A DNA stretch of 64,000 nt from Flavobacterium lotistagni. Its GTDB lineage: Bacteria; Bacteroidota; Bacteroidia; Flavobacteriales; Flavobacteriaceae. Location of the stretch: the NCBI RefSeq assembly GCF_011392125.1, contig NZ_JAAJBU010000002.1:1-64000 (forward strand), written 5' to 3'. Of the stretch, positions 35,134-44,751 are shown piece after piece. Position numbers and translations under genes: made by a program. The notes under the pieces are model-generated. The model had not been told where the DNA came from. It did no database searches and saw only the letters and a list, made by a program, of their open reading frames with translations. Position 1 is the stretch's first letter, and every line of letters starts with the position of its first letter.

Positions 35134-35901
35134 TTATAGCGTGTTTTTCTTAATAATTTCTTGCGCTAGGTGCAAATAGTTTGTTGCGCCTTTGCTCGTC
35201 GCGTCGTAATTGATGATACTTTCCCCGAAACTCGGCGCTTCACTGAGCTTCACATTTCTCTGAATGATTGTTTCAAAAACCATATCGTTGAAATGTTTTT
35301 GCACTTCTTCAACCACTTGGTTAGATAAACGCAATCTAGAGTCAAACATTGTGAGCAGCAAACCTTCAATATCGAGCTGCGGATTGTGTATTTTCTGCAC
35401 ACTTTTAATCGTGTTGAGCAATTTGCCCAAACCTTCGAGCGCGTAGTATTCACATTGGATCGGAATGATTACCGAATCTGAAGCTGTCAGTGCATTCAAC
35501 GTGAGCAAGCCCAACGACGGCGCGCAATCAATCAAAATAAAATCGTATTGGTCTTTGACTTTCTCCAAAGCTTGTTTGAGCATGTACTCGCGGTTTTCTT
35601 TATCGACTAGCTCAATTTCAATTGCTACCAAATCAATGTGTGCCGGAATTACCGAAACATTCGGAGCCGTAGTCTGAATGGTGACTTCCTCAGGCGTGTT
35701 GCTATGTTCCAGCATCTGATAGGTTCCCAGCGACACACTTTCAATGTCGATTCCGAGGCCCGAACTTGCATTGGCTTGCGGATCGGCATCGATCAACAAC
35801 ACTTTCTTTTCTAAAACGCCTAATGATGCAGCCAAATTCACCGACGTGGTTGTTTTTCCAACACCGCCTTTCTGATTGGCAATAGCAATGATTTTACCCA
35901 T
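35134..35901 (-). CDS. parA: Chromosome partitioning ATPase ParA
   Basis: This 255-residue deviant Walker ATPase has KGGVGKTTT at residues 11-19, IDADPQANASSGLG and FILIDCAPSLGLLTLNAL. It binds the nucleoid and positions ParB-parS complexes. It is the first gene of parA-parB-DUF5683-dapB-lepB-wbqC. Its upstream region holds a repeat element and a tandem duplication, with a TATTTTTA-like -7 box near the start. Confidence 0.96.
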   Translation of the reverse strand: MGKIIAIANQKGGVGKTTTSVNLAASLGVLEKKVLLIDADPQANASSGLGIDIESVSLGTYQMLEHSNTPEEVTIQTTAPNVSVIPAHIDLVAIEIELVDKENREYMLKQALEKVKDQYDFILIDCAPSLGLLTLNALTASDSVIIPIQCEYYALEGLGKLLNTIKSVQKIHNPQLDIEGLLLTMFDSRLRLSNQVVEEVQKHFNDMVFETIIQRNVKLSEAPSFGESIINYDATSKGATNYLHLAQEIIKKNTL

Positions 35902-36033
35902 GTAAACCTTTAAATTTTTGAGCCGTAAAAATACAATTAATTATGGGTTTTTCAAGGGCAACTTGTTAACAAAAGTTAATAAACTGAGGGTCGCCGAATT
36001 AATAATAAATAGTGAATAATTAATAATAATTTT

Positions 36034-36140
36034 GAGAAGCTTTTTCCGGCTATCCGTTGCAATCTTTTTTGTTCTAAACGCTCGCTAAACTCAAGTTCTT
36101 TTCGTTAACAAAAAAGGATTTCCACTACTATCCGGGCTAG
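36034..36140 (-). repeat. Dispersed intergenic element, copy E3 (long form)
   Basis: Read on the minus strand it begins CTAGCCCGGATAGTAGTGG and ends GCCGGAAAAAGCTTCTC. It matches the ends of E1 and E2 but carries a longer AT-rich middle (107 bp in all). Confidence 0.7.
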
Positions 36141-36325
36141 GCGTTGAGATAAATCCTGAAAAGCCCTATTAAAATCAAAATCTGGACTTTACCTCAAGTC
36201 CACTGGACTTGCTCCTCTTAATATCAAATTATCCGGGCTAGGCGTTGAGATAAATCCTGAAAAGCCCTATTAAAATCAAAATCTGGACTTTACCTCAAGT
36301 CCACTGGACTTGCTCCTCTTAATAT
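36129..36325. repeat. 96-bp perfect tandem duplication, period 101 bp
   Basis: Bases 36129-36224 and 36230-36325 are identical, separated by caaat. Each copy begins with TATCCGGGCTAGG, which is the end of element E3, and contains the near-palindrome CAAGTCCACTGGACTTG. Lack of any difference suggests a recent duplication or selection on both copies. Confidence 0.92.
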
Positions 36326-36465
36326 GCTTCGCCAGTTCGCTATGCTCGTGTAACCCGAGGCATTTGATATTAAGAAAATCATTAACTCGAAGCTAAATTA
36401 TCCGGTCTAGGAGAAAAAACCGCTTCACCGCAAGAAATATTCTTCCAGCGAAGCGGTCTCAAAAT

Positions 36466-37347
36466 CTATTTGTCCTTCTTTGCCTTAATCATCGCCTCCA
36501 GCATGTCCCACATTTCTTCGGGAATTTGCTCCAACAAGTTGAACTGCCCGGCGCCTTTGAGCCATTCGCCTCCATCGATCACAACCACTTCCCCGTTGAT
36601 GTATGCCGAGAAATCAGACACTAGATAAGCGGCCAAATTCGCCAATTCCTGATGGTCGCCCACACGTTTGAGTGGTACTTTTTTCGACATATCGAATTTT
36701 TCAGCCAAATCGCCCGGAAGCAATCGGTCCCAAGCGCCTTTGGTAGGAAATGGCCCGGGTGCAATCGCGTTAGAACGAATACCGTACTTTGCCCACTCTA
36801 CCGCCAAACTTCTGGTCATCGCCAAAACTCCGGCTTTTGCAGTAGCGCTCGGCACCACATAAGCCGAACCGGTAAAAGCGTAAGTAGTTACGATATTAAG
36901 GATCGTTGCTGAAGTTTGCTTGCTATCGATCCAATGCTTGCCGAATGCCAAAGTGCAGTTTTTGGTGCCTTTCAACACAATATCAATTATAGTATCAAAA
37001 GCGTTGGCAGACAAACGTTCGGTGGGCGAAATGAAATTCCCGGCTGCATTGTTAAGTAAAACATCAACTTTGCCGAAAGTTTTTAAAACTTCTCCCAGCA
37101 TGGCTTCTACTTGGTCATAATGGCGCACATCGCAAGCCAATGGTAAACAAGTACCGCCTGTTTTCTCTTCGAGTTCTTGGGCAGTCATTTTGAGTTTTTC
37201 AAGGTCGCGCGACGTAATGGCCACTTTTGCCCCGAGTTCTAGAAAATACTGCGTCATTGCTTTACCTAAGCCGCTTCCGCCGCCGGTCACGACAATTACT
37301 TTTCCTTTGAGCGCATCCTCGCGCAACATCTTTGCAGAGAAATCCAT
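36466..37347 (-). CDS. SDR family oxidoreductase, 2,4-dienoyl-CoA reductase-like
   Basis: This 293-residue short-chain dehydrogenase has the NADP-binding TGGGSGLGKA (residues 21-30) and NNAAGN. Where classical members have YxxxK it reads SATAK (VVPSATAKAGV), followed by GPFPTKGAWDRL. Both features match the 2,4-dienoyl-CoA reductase branch, which works in oxidation of unsaturated fatty acids. The substrate is inferred from this resemblance. It stands alone between two repeat-rich or unrelated regions. A TATCTTG sequence upstream is a weak -7 candidate. Confidence 0.87.
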   Translation of the reverse strand: MDFSAKMLREDALKGKVIVVTGGGSGLGKAMTQYFLELGAKVAITSRDLEKLKMTAQELEEKTGGTCLPLACDVRHYDQVEAMLGEVLKTFGKVDVLLNNAAGNFISPTERLSANAFDTIIDIVLKGTKNCTLAFGKHWIDSKQTSATILNIVTTYAFTGSAYVVPSATAKAGVLAMTRSLAVEWAKYGIRSNAIAPGPFPTKGAWDRLLPGDLAEKFDMSKKVPLKRVGDHQELANLAAYLVSDFSAYINGEVVVIDGGEWLKGAGQFNLLEQIPEEMWDMLEAMIKAKKDK

Positions 37348-37387
37348 ATGTTTTATTTTATACCGGCAAGATAGGGAAAATAATGAA

Positions 37388-40300
37388 TTATCGCTTGAGC
37401 GTGAAATGTCCGCGGTGCGTGCGGCCGTCAGCTCGGGTCACAAAAAACCAATAATCGGTTGACACGGCTTGTTGCCCGTTGTAAGTTCCGTCCCATCGCT
37501 CTTTAGCACCCAAGTATTTGATCAATTTTCCGTAACGGTCAAAAATCGCTATGGTCAGTTCAGGTTCGTTTTCGGCGTTTTCAATAAACCAAGTATCATG
37601 GTAAGCGTCGTTATTCGGAGTAAAAAAGTTCGTATAATACAACAACCAAATCTCTTTTTGGGTAATACCGCAGCCCAATTGGTCCTGAACATAAACTGTG
37701 TAAACGCCAGGTTTCAATCCTGAAAAAGTATTCTCTTGCTGAAAATTAATGCCGTCCAGCGAATATTCGAACAAACCCGAATTAGAAGTAATAACGGTAA
37801 TGCTGTTTTCATTGGCCGTCCAATCACTGATTTCGAAACTTTCAATCACGGGCGGTTCGGAAATCTTAACTTCGATGTTTTGCGAATTGGAACAAGGCAA
37901 ACCGGCACTTCCGTAGTTATTTGTCGCCTCGACGGTAAGAAGTGTAATTCCGGGCTGACTTACCGTAATCGTCGCCCCGCTTGAGCCATCAGACCAATTG
38001 TAAGTGGTTGTCGGTAAATTGCCCGCAGAAACATCTAACGTAATTGGAGCTAAAGAACAACTCAAATAACTCGGGTTGGCGTTCAATACCGGAACTTGGC
38101 CGGCAAACAATTCGAATGAAGAAGTCTCGTAACAATTCGGCAATGGGTTATAAACCAACCGAACAAAAACAGTCATCGGATTTGTAGCCGGATTGTAGTT
38201 GGTGATATTTAAAATCGGATTGGTATTGTTCTGGACATCAGCTAATGACGGATGATAACTTAAGGTAAAATTGGCTGGGTTTTGAGTACCAAGTATCGCC
38301 GCATTTTGAGTTGATAAATCGAAAATCTCATTGCCTGTTATGACAGTTTTACATTGCAAAATATCGGGCAAACTTCCAGCTGGCGGTAGCGTAATTAGAG
38401 AAAGCAACCGATTTACATCGAAGCTACCAGTCAAAATATTACCGCACGGATCTTCGAGCTGATAAGTGTACAAACCCGCAGGCAAGTTGTAGAATATATT
38501 AGAATTGAAGTTATCCAAGAAAAAAGGCGCTCCGTCTTTCTCGATGATGGTATAATGAATTGGCGCGGCTCCGTTGGCCTGAATGACCACATCGAGATTG
38601 CCGTTGTTGGTGCAAGGCATTCGGTAAACATCGAGAATCTCAAGTACTTGATCAAAAAACAAAGTCGGGCTCAAGTACTCAATACATTCTTTATCTAAAC
38701 TGGCGGCGCTTCCGCTGTTGAAATCGGCTCCGTTATGGTAAGTCGAAAAACTATGGACAATTCTAAAAGTGCCACTAAAAATCAGGTTATAATTCGTGGT
38801 ATTGTTCTGCAACGAGTAACTATTGCCCGCGTTGGGAACCGTTCCGTCCGGATATACCACTTCGGTTCCGGGATGGCCCCAAATATTGCTGGTAGGGTCA
38901 ATTAGCTTCTGTAGCCAGAAAGTTTCATTCGTATTGCCGTTACTAGAATAATTCAGCGGAATATCAAACGAGCCACAATTCGCCTGCAGTGAAAAAGAAT
39001 TACTAAAAACGCTATAGCCGCGCACAATCGTCACGATAATCGTATTGGTGAAATTACACGCATCAGTTGCCGTAAAATTATAAGTTCCTTGAGGCAATTG
39101 GTTCATATAAAAACTACCATCAGTAGCAATATTGGCGGTGCCGTCAAATGGTAAATTCGGCAAAAAACTAGCTGGAGCTGCAGTAATTGTAATACTAGCC
39201 AGTGCAGCATTAGCGCTCCAGATTTTAATCGCACTTCGGTTCAAATCACAACCTTGGCGAATGTCGCTCTGCAACCCCTGATTGACATATACCGGAACAG
39301 TGACATTCACCGGACTCATCAAATCGCCGCAATTGTTGGTCGTAATGATTACATAATCGCCAATCGGAACAGGATTCAAGGTGAGTGTTCCCAAAGTTGT
39401 ATCGACTAAAGCAGTCACATCGTGCGGTAACGGAAAAGGATAACTGGCAGGTGCACTTAAGATGATGGCCGTGACGACTTTATAAGCTGGAATCGAAACT
39501 ATAATATTGCCCGAATTGCTTGCACAACCGTTATTGTAGGCAAGAGCCGAAGCTGCGGCAGGAAAATCAATAATAGTAAACGGAACTGTATTGGTTCTTC
39601 CGCAAACATCTTGAATCACTACTTCATAACTTCCGGTTGGCGTATGGGCCGAAGTGCCTCCAAAAGTGACTGTATCGGTGTTGTATGGCCCTGGATAGTC
39701 CGCATTAAAAACAGCCGGATTGAAACCCGGTGGCGTGACGGTGAAATTCAAAGTGTAAGGCGGCGTGTAGTTGTTGGGTTTGAGTTCGAAATAATAAGCA
39801 TTGCAATCCAAATCATAAATAATTGGCGTGAGCGAAATGTTCTGATTGACTAAAAAATTTTGCGTAAAAACAGATCCGCAAGAATCAGTGATGGTTACAT
39901 CGTAATCATAGTTCTGGTTCGGAAAAGTTGGTATGGTTTCACTGATAATTTCTGAAGAAGGATCGCCGTTAGCTACCGAACTGGTAAATGTTTGAGCCGG
40001 AGCACCGCCCGGAGGATGTACCTCAAAAACCAGTTGTAACGGATAACCGATTACGGTTCCGTTGGCTGGTGTAACTAAGTGACTTGCGATAAACTCAGTG
40101 CAAGATGGCGGCGTTGTATTTGAAAAAGAAGGTGTTCCGATGGTCAAACCTGTTGGATTCAGTGTCACTGTAAAAGTAGAAACCACGCCAGTTCCACAAT
40201 TATCAAAAACCCTTATGCGATAAACCCCAACAGGAAGCCCAGAAAAAGTGTTGGAGGTTTGTAACGGAAAAGTAACCGGGCCTGAAAAAATTTCATAGGA

Positions 40301-40708
40301 AACCGCTACTCCTGAAGTAACATTGACCGAAATATTGCTATTGCTAGAACAAGCTTGATTGAAACTTTGAATGGTGAATGCCAAATTGACCGCTTCATTG
40401 GTTATAGTAACGTCTTGCTGTTGTGAAGTGGTGGTGGTGCCAACAGTTTCTTTGGCAATTACACGGTAGTTTCCGGCAGAAAGCCCAGTAAAAATGTTAG
40501 TGCTAACGGTAGCAATCGGAACGGTAATGTTGGGTAATTCGTAGATCTCGTAGACTATCGTTCCGCCCGGTGCTGTGTTGGCAACCGTAAAGTTGAGCGT
40601 ACCACTTCCGGCGCAATTCTCGGGTGTTGCCGTTACATTAAATGTAAAACCAAAGCCGATTATCGGCCAGAGAAAGAACATCCAAAACAAAACCCATACG
40701 CGATTCAT
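37388..40708 (-). CDS. Large secreted protein with T9SS type B C-terminal domain
   Basis: The 1106-residue protein has a signal peptide (about residues 1-20), many beta-rich modules with paired Cys (for example CSSNSNISVNVTSG and CNFTNTIIVTI) that look like Ig/PKD or SprB-type repeats, and the gliding-motility-associated C-terminal domain (NFFTPNNDAYHDTWFI to the end). It is probably surface-exposed. Unlike the adhesin at the left edge, its modules are divergent rather than near-identical. The ligand is unknown. Confidence 0.88.
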   Translation of the reverse strand: MNRVWVLFWMFFLWPIIGFGFTFNVTATPENCAGSGTLNFTVANTAPGGTIVYEIYELPNITVPIATVSTNIFTGLSAGNYRVIAKETVGTTTTSQQQDVTITNEAVNLAFTIQSFNQACSSNSNISVNVTSGVAVSYEIFSGPVTFPLQTSNTFSGLPVGVYRIRVFDNCGTGVVSTFTVTLNPTGLTIGTPSFSNTTPPSCTEFIASHLVTPANGTVIGYPLQLVFEVHPPGGAPAQTFTSSVANGDPSSEIISETIPTFPNQNYDYDVTITDSCGSVFTQNFLVNQNISLTPIIYDLDCNAYYFELKPNNYTPPYTLNFTVTPPGFNPAVFNADYPGPYNTDTVTFGGTSAHTPTGSYEVVIQDVCGRTNTVPFTIIDFPAAASALAYNNGCASNSGNIIVSIPAYKVVTAIILSAPASYPFPLPHDVTALVDTTLGTLTLNPVPIGDYVIITTNNCGDLMSPVNVTVPVYVNQGLQSDIRQGCDLNRSAIKIWSANAALASITITAAPASFLPNLPFDGTANIATDGSFYMNQLPQGTYNFTATDACNFTNTIIVTIVRGYSVFSNSFSLQANCGSFDIPLNYSSNGNTNETFWLQKLIDPTSNIWGHPGTEVVYPDGTVPNAGNSYSLQNNTTNYNLIFSGTFRIVHSFSTYHNGADFNSGSAASLDKECIEYLSPTLFFDQVLEILDVYRMPCTNNGNLDVVIQANGAAPIHYTIIEKDGAPFFLDNFNSNIFYNLPAGLYTYQLEDPCGNILTGSFDVNRLLSLITLPPAGSLPDILQCKTVITGNEIFDLSTQNAAILGTQNPANFTLSYHPSLADVQNNTNPILNITNYNPATNPMTVFVRLVYNPLPNCYETSSFELFAGQVPVLNANPSYLSCSLAPITLDVSAGNLPTTTYNWSDGSSGATITVSQPGITLLTVEATNNYGSAGLPCSNSQNIEVKISEPPVIESFEISDWTANENSITVITSNSGLFEYSLDGINFQQENTFSGLKPGVYTVYVQDQLGCGITQKEIWLLYYTNFFTPNNDAYHDTWFIENAENEPELTIAIFDRYGKLIKYLGAKERWDGTYNGQQAVSTDYWFFVTRADGRTHRGHFTLKR

Positions 40709-40883
40709 ACTGTGAAAATAAAACTATTTCAGAAGATAACCCCTTAAAAAACAATTCGTTTACTTAAAGTCTACCCGTTGTAACGATTTTTTAAATGTAA
40801 AATTTCAGTAACTCTGCTGAATTTTTTCTAGAAAAGCTTCAAGAAAATTAAAAACCAATCATTTAAGAGTTACCGCCACTAGC

Positions 40884-41219
40884 TCAACCGATCTGCAGCC
40901 CATTGGCTACCACAACATCTGGAGTCAACAACACAATGTCTTGATCATTTCCTACAGCACCCAGTATCAAACATTCGCTCATAAAAGGGCCGATTTGTTT
41001 TTTGGGAAAGTTAATTACTGCAACTATTTGCTTACCGATTAAGTCAGGCTTTTGGTACCGTTTTGTAATTTGCGCGGATGATTTCCGTATGCCGATTACT
41101 TCACCAAAATCAATGGTGACTTGATAGGCCGGTTTTCTGGCTTGGGGAAAATCTGCTACGGAGAGAATCGTTCCGACACGCATTTCTATTTTCTCAAAAT
41201 CGTTCCAGTTGATTTCCAT
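40884..41219 (-). CDS. CsaA-like tRNA-binding domain protein
   Basis: The product is 111 residues from the ATG at 41219; a start at 41306 would add 29 residues with no family match. The OB-fold EMAP/Trbp111 domain is clear: FEKIEMRVGTILSVADFPQARKPAY, FGEVIGIRKSSAQITKRY and a central QIVAVINFP. The family binds tRNA or acts as an export chaperone in Bacillus (CsaA). It lies divergent from the thioredoxin-fold gene. Confidence 0.87.
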   Translation of the reverse strand: MEINWNDFEKIEMRVGTILSVADFPQARKPAYQVTIDFGEVIGIRKSSAQITKRYQKPDLIGKQIVAVINFPKKQIGPFMSECLILGAVGNDQDIVLLTPDVVVANGLQIG

Positions 41220-41375
41220 TTCGATTCTATTTAAATTGAAGCAGCGTAAAATTACTATTTTGAAACCAACAACAATATATTTTCGATTTTTAAGCCATTC
41301 GTCCATTTACTGCCGATAGCAAAATTTTTAAATTTATTTCCTACATTTAGAATCTCAAAACCGCTTGCTAATACA

Positions 41376-41930
41376 ATGGCACAGACCGCTTCTAACATGA
41401 TTCCGCTGGGCACCTTAGCTCCAAATTTTAAACTTCCCGATACGATTTCTGGAAAAGTTTTCTCGTACGGCGATTTGCGGGGCGAAAAAGGAACACTCGT
41501 GATTTTCATGTGCAACCATTGCCCTTTTGTGCTTCACGTGATCGACGAAATTGTCCGAATAGGCCAAGTCTGTCAAGCGCAGCAGATTGGAATTGTAGCC
41601 ATCTCGAGCAATGACGTTATAAAATATCCGCAAGACAGCCCAGAATTGATGAAAGCCTTTGCAGCCAAACACCAAATGGATTTTCCTTATTTATATGACC
41701 AAAGCCAAGAAGTTGCCCAAGCTTATGACGCTGCTTGTACGCCCGATTTTTTCTTATTCGACAAACAAAACAAACTGTTCTATCGCGGCCAGTTGGATGA
41801 CTCACGACCTTCGAACGGAATTCCGGTGAGCGGCTATGATTTGCGACAAGCCATCGATTTAATGCTTCAAGGAAAAGAGCCGCCCGAAATACAAAAGCCC
41901 AGCATCGGATGTAATATCAAATGGAAATAA
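41376..41930 (+). CDS. Thioredoxin-fold (AhpC/TSA-like) protein
   Basis: The 184-residue cytoplasmic protein has the peroxiredoxin-like opening APNFKLPDTISGKVFSYGDL and a CNHC motif (Cys46, Cys49) in FMCNHCPFV. It lacks a signal peptide. It resembles the thioredoxin family proteins often annotated as peroxiredoxin-like; a redox role is inferred. It lies 17 bp before glgA on the same strand. Confidence 0.86.
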   Translation: MAQTASNMIPLGTLAPNFKLPDTISGKVFSYGDLRGEKGTLVIFMCNHCPFVLHVIDEIVRIGQVCQAQQIGIVAISSNDVIKYPQDSPELMKAFAAKHQMDFPYLYDQSQEVAQAYDAACTPDFFLFDKQNKLFYRGQLDDSRPSNGIPVSGYDLRQAIDLMLQGKEPPEIQKPSIGCNIKWK

Positions 41931-41947
41931 AAAACTAAATTCAATTC

Positions 41948-43360
41948 ATGGAAATTTTTCACCTCAGCGCCGAATGTTATCCAGTAGCCAAAGTGGGCGG
42001 ATTGGCCGATGTGGTTGGTGCGTTGCCCAAATACCTCAACCAAGCCGGTCATAAGGCTAAAGTTGTTGTTCCGGCTTATAACAATAAATTCGTTCAGGAG
42101 AATGAGTATGAAACCGTACATCAAGGCCAATTGCGTCTGGGTCGTTTCGTATTTTCTTATTCGATTGCCAAAGAAGCTACGGGAAAATTAGGTTTTGAAT
42201 TGTACCAAATTGCGATTCCCGAACTTTTCGACCGCCCGAATGTTTATTCGTATGAAGACGATACCGAGCGTTTTTTGTCTTTTCAGATTGCTTTTCTGAA
42301 TTGGCTGATTGAAACCCGTCAACGTCCGGATATTTTGCATTGTCACGATCACCATACTGCTTTGATTCCGTTCATGGTACAGCATTGTTTGAACTACGAA
42401 GTCTTGCGGTTGACGCCTACCATTCTCACGATTCACAATGGGCAATACCAAGGTTGGTTCGGTTATGACAAATTGCATTACCTGCCACAGTTCGATTTGT
42501 CTAAAATCGGTTATTTGGAATGGAACGGTACTATTAATCCGTTGGCTTCGGGTATAAAATGTGCGTGGAAAGTAACAACCGTTTCGCCAAGTTATCTTGA
42601 TGAAATTAGCAACCGCGCCAATGGATTGGAAAATCTTTTGCGATGGGAACGTCCGAAATCACTCGGAATTTTGAACGGAATTGACACCGAAGTCTGGAAC
42701 ACTAAAACCGATTCTTTAGTGGTGAAGAACTATTCGCTCAAGGATTTCAAAAAAGGAAAGACCGCCAATAAAGCTTACTTGTGTGAGCAATTTCACTTGA
42801 ACCCAGATTTGCCCCTATTTACGTTTATCGGGCGTTTGGTGGGAGAAAAAGGCGCCGATCTTTTGCCACAAATTTGTAGTGTGGCTTTGCATCAAAACCA
42901 AGGAAAAATCAATATTCTTATCTTGGGTTCGGGCGATACTGGTGTAGAACTAGAACTTTCGAGTTTGCAAAATTTCTACGCCGGAAATTACAGCGCCTAT
43001 ATCGGATACAATGAAAAACTAGCGCACATTATCTACGCAGGAGCGGATTTTCTGTTGATGCCATCGCGCATAGAACCGTGCGGACTGAACCAAATGTATG
43101 CTTTGCGGTATGGCACCATTCCGATTGTCAGAAGAACCGGCGGCTTGCGAGATACCGTGCTCGATATTGGCGACGGCGGTTTCGGAATTTGCCACAACGA
43201 GACGAGTGTTTCTGATGTGATTCATTCGATTTCTCGGGCAATCCAACTGTTTGACCAACCCAAAACTTTCGATGCCATCCGAAAATACATCCAACAAATT
43301 GACCATTCTTGGGATAAGGTCGCTACAGAATACATAGACGTTTACGAATCTTTAAAATAG
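41948..43360 (+). CDS. glgA: Glycogen synthase (ADP-glucose)
   Basis: This GT5 enzyme extends alpha-1,4-glucan using ADP-glucose. The 470-residue protein has the N-terminal EIFHLSAECYPVAKVGGLADV with the ADP-glucose-binding KxGGL, the catalytic-region HCHDHHT, FIGRLVGEKGADLL, and the C-terminal donor loop EPCGLNQMYALRYG with RRTGGLRDTV. glgC follows 5 bp downstream, so the two glycogen steps are co-transcribed. Confidence 0.94.
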   Translation: MEIFHLSAECYPVAKVGGLADVVGALPKYLNQAGHKAKVVVPAYNNKFVQENEYETVHQGQLRLGRFVFSYSIAKEATGKLGFELYQIAIPELFDRPNVYSYEDDTERFLSFQIAFLNWLIETRQRPDILHCHDHHTALIPFMVQHCLNYEVLRLTPTILTIHNGQYQGWFGYDKLHYLPQFDLSKIGYLEWNGTINPLASGIKCAWKVTTVSPSYLDEISNRANGLENLLRWERPKSLGILNGIDTEVWNTKTDSLVVKNYSLKDFKKGKTANKAYLCEQFHLNPDLPLFTFIGRLVGEKGADLLPQICSVALHQNQGKINILILGSGDTGVELELSSLQNFYAGNYSAYIGYNEKLAHIIYAGADFLLMPSRIEPCGLNQMYALRYGTIPIVRRTGGLRDTVLDIGDGGFGICHNETSVSDVIHSISRAIQLFDQPKTFDAIRKYIQQIDHSWDKVATEYIDVYESLK

Positions 43361-43365
43361 TTCAC

Positions 43366-44640
43366 ATGAGCAAATCTACTTTAGCCATTATACTCGGCGG
43401 CGGACAAGGATCGCGTTTGGCGCCACTTACCGAAAGCCGTTCTAAACCTGCGGTACCGATTGCCGGAAAATACCGTTTGGTGGATATTCCGATTTCAAAT
43501 TGCATCAATTCGCAAATTCAGCGGATGTTTGTCTTGACACAATTCAATTCGGCTTCGCTGAACCAGCACATTAAAAACACTTATCATTTCAGTACGTTCA
43601 GTTCGGCATTTGTGGACATTTTGGCTGCGGAACAAACGCCTGATAACCCGCGTTGGTTTCAAGGAACTGCCGATGCCGTGCGCCAATGTATGCAACATTT
43701 TTTGAACCACGATTTTGATTATGCACTCATTCTCTCGGGCGATCAGTTGTATCAGATGGATTTCAACGAAATGATTCAAGCGCATCAGAAAAGTGGTGCT
43801 ACCATTTCCATAGCGACTTTACCCGTAACTGCTAAAGAAGCTCCTGAATTCGGAATTTTAAAAACGGATTCCGAGAACTGGATTACCTCATTCATCGAAA
43901 AACCTGCGGCGGAATTCTTGCCAGAATGGACTTCGGAAGTTAGCGACGAAATGAAAGCGGAAGGCAAGCACTATTTGGCCTCGATGGGAATTTACATCTT
44001 CAACCGCGATTTGCTGATCCAACTGATGGGCAATCCGGACACGAAAGACTTCGGTAAGGAAATCATCCCGCAATCCATCGGAAAGGAAAAAGTGTTGAGC
44101 TATCAATATGAAGGTTACTGGACCGATATCGGAAACATCGATTCGTTTTTTGAAGCCAACTTGGGATTGACCGATGAGCTTCCGAAGTTCAATTTGTTCG
44201 ATAATTCGAGCCGCGTTTATACCAGAACCAGGGTTTTGCCGCCATCGAAAATTACGGGCGCTTCTAATTTTGACCGCTCGATTATTGCAGAAGGTTGTAT
44301 TATTAATTCGGCCACGATTGAACATTCGGTAATTGGGATTAGAAGCCGTATCGGTCATGGCACGACGATTTTCAATTCGTATCTGATGGGCAACGATTAT
44401 TATCAGAACCTGGAAGAAATCCGACACAACATCCAGCACAATATTCAGAACATCGGAATTGGCGAACGTTGTTTCATCAACAACACTATCGTCGATAAGA
44501 ACTGTCGTATCGGTAACGATGTAAAACTCAACGGAGGCAAACACCTAGCAGATGCAAACACTCCTTTGTATACGGTGAAAGACGGAATTATCGTAGTGAA
44601 AAAAGGGGCTGTTTTACCCGACGGTTTTTCGGTACAATAA
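43366..44640 (+). CDS. glgC: Glucose-1-phosphate adenylyltransferase
   Basis: The enzyme makes ADP-glucose from ATP and glucose-1-phosphate, the committed step for glycogen. The 424-residue protein has ILGGGQGSRLAPLT, KPAVPIAGKYRLVDIPISNC, SGDQLY and FIEKP, followed by a left-handed beta-helix domain with hexapeptide-like repeats. It is translated just after glgA, which would use its product. Confidence 0.95.
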   Translation: MSKSTLAIILGGGQGSRLAPLTESRSKPAVPIAGKYRLVDIPISNCINSQIQRMFVLTQFNSASLNQHIKNTYHFSTFSSAFVDILAAEQTPDNPRWFQGTADAVRQCMQHFLNHDFDYALILSGDQLYQMDFNEMIQAHQKSGATISIATLPVTAKEAPEFGILKTDSENWITSFIEKPAAEFLPEWTSEVSDEMKAEGKHYLASMGIYIFNRDLLIQLMGNPDTKDFGKEIIPQSIGKEKVLSYQYEGYWTDIGNIDSFFEANLGLTDELPKFNLFDNSSRVYTRTRVLPPSKITGASNFDRSIIAEGCIINSATIEHSVIGIRSRIGHGTTIFNSYLMGNDYYQNLEEIRHNIQHNIQNIGIGERCFINNTIVDKNCRIGNDVKLNGGKHLADANTPLYTVKDGIIVVKKGAVLPDGFSVQ

Positions 44641-44642
44641 AA

Positions 44643-44690
44643 AACACGGGAAGTAAAGAAATACAAACGTAAATCTATACTACCCGTGTT
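44643..44690 (-). terminator. Terminator of the fasciclin gene
   Basis: A 13-base stem with one mismatch (44643-44655 with 44678-44690) is followed on the minus strand by a T6 run. On the plus strand it has no T run, so it serves mainly the minus-strand gene. Confidence 0.7.
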
Positions 44691-44751
44691 AACAGCCCAA
44701 TCTCGTATCAGGCTGTAATCTTCCTTTTCATAGCATTTTTCCCAGCGAAGA

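Larger units (their letters stand above)
35902..36465 (-). other. 564-bp gene-free region upstream of parA
   Basis: There is no gene here. Next to parA is AT-rich sequence with TAATTAATAAT motifs (about 35998-36030). Then come dispersed element E3 (36034-36140), a 96-bp tandem duplication (36129-36325), and a possible internally deleted element fragment (36389-36411). The 13-bp pair CTTAATATCAAAT (36218) / ATTTGATATTAAG (36362) brackets the second duplicate and adjacent unique sequence. Confidence 0.75.

Noticed and set aside
41531..41546. Second parS-like site (CTTCACGTGATC)
   Set aside because: Only the CACGTG core and few flanking bases match, and it lies within a conserved coding segment.
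43888..44544. 218-codon minus-strand frame inside glgC
   Set aside because: It is antisense to conserved GlgC segments and lacks a recognisable motif.
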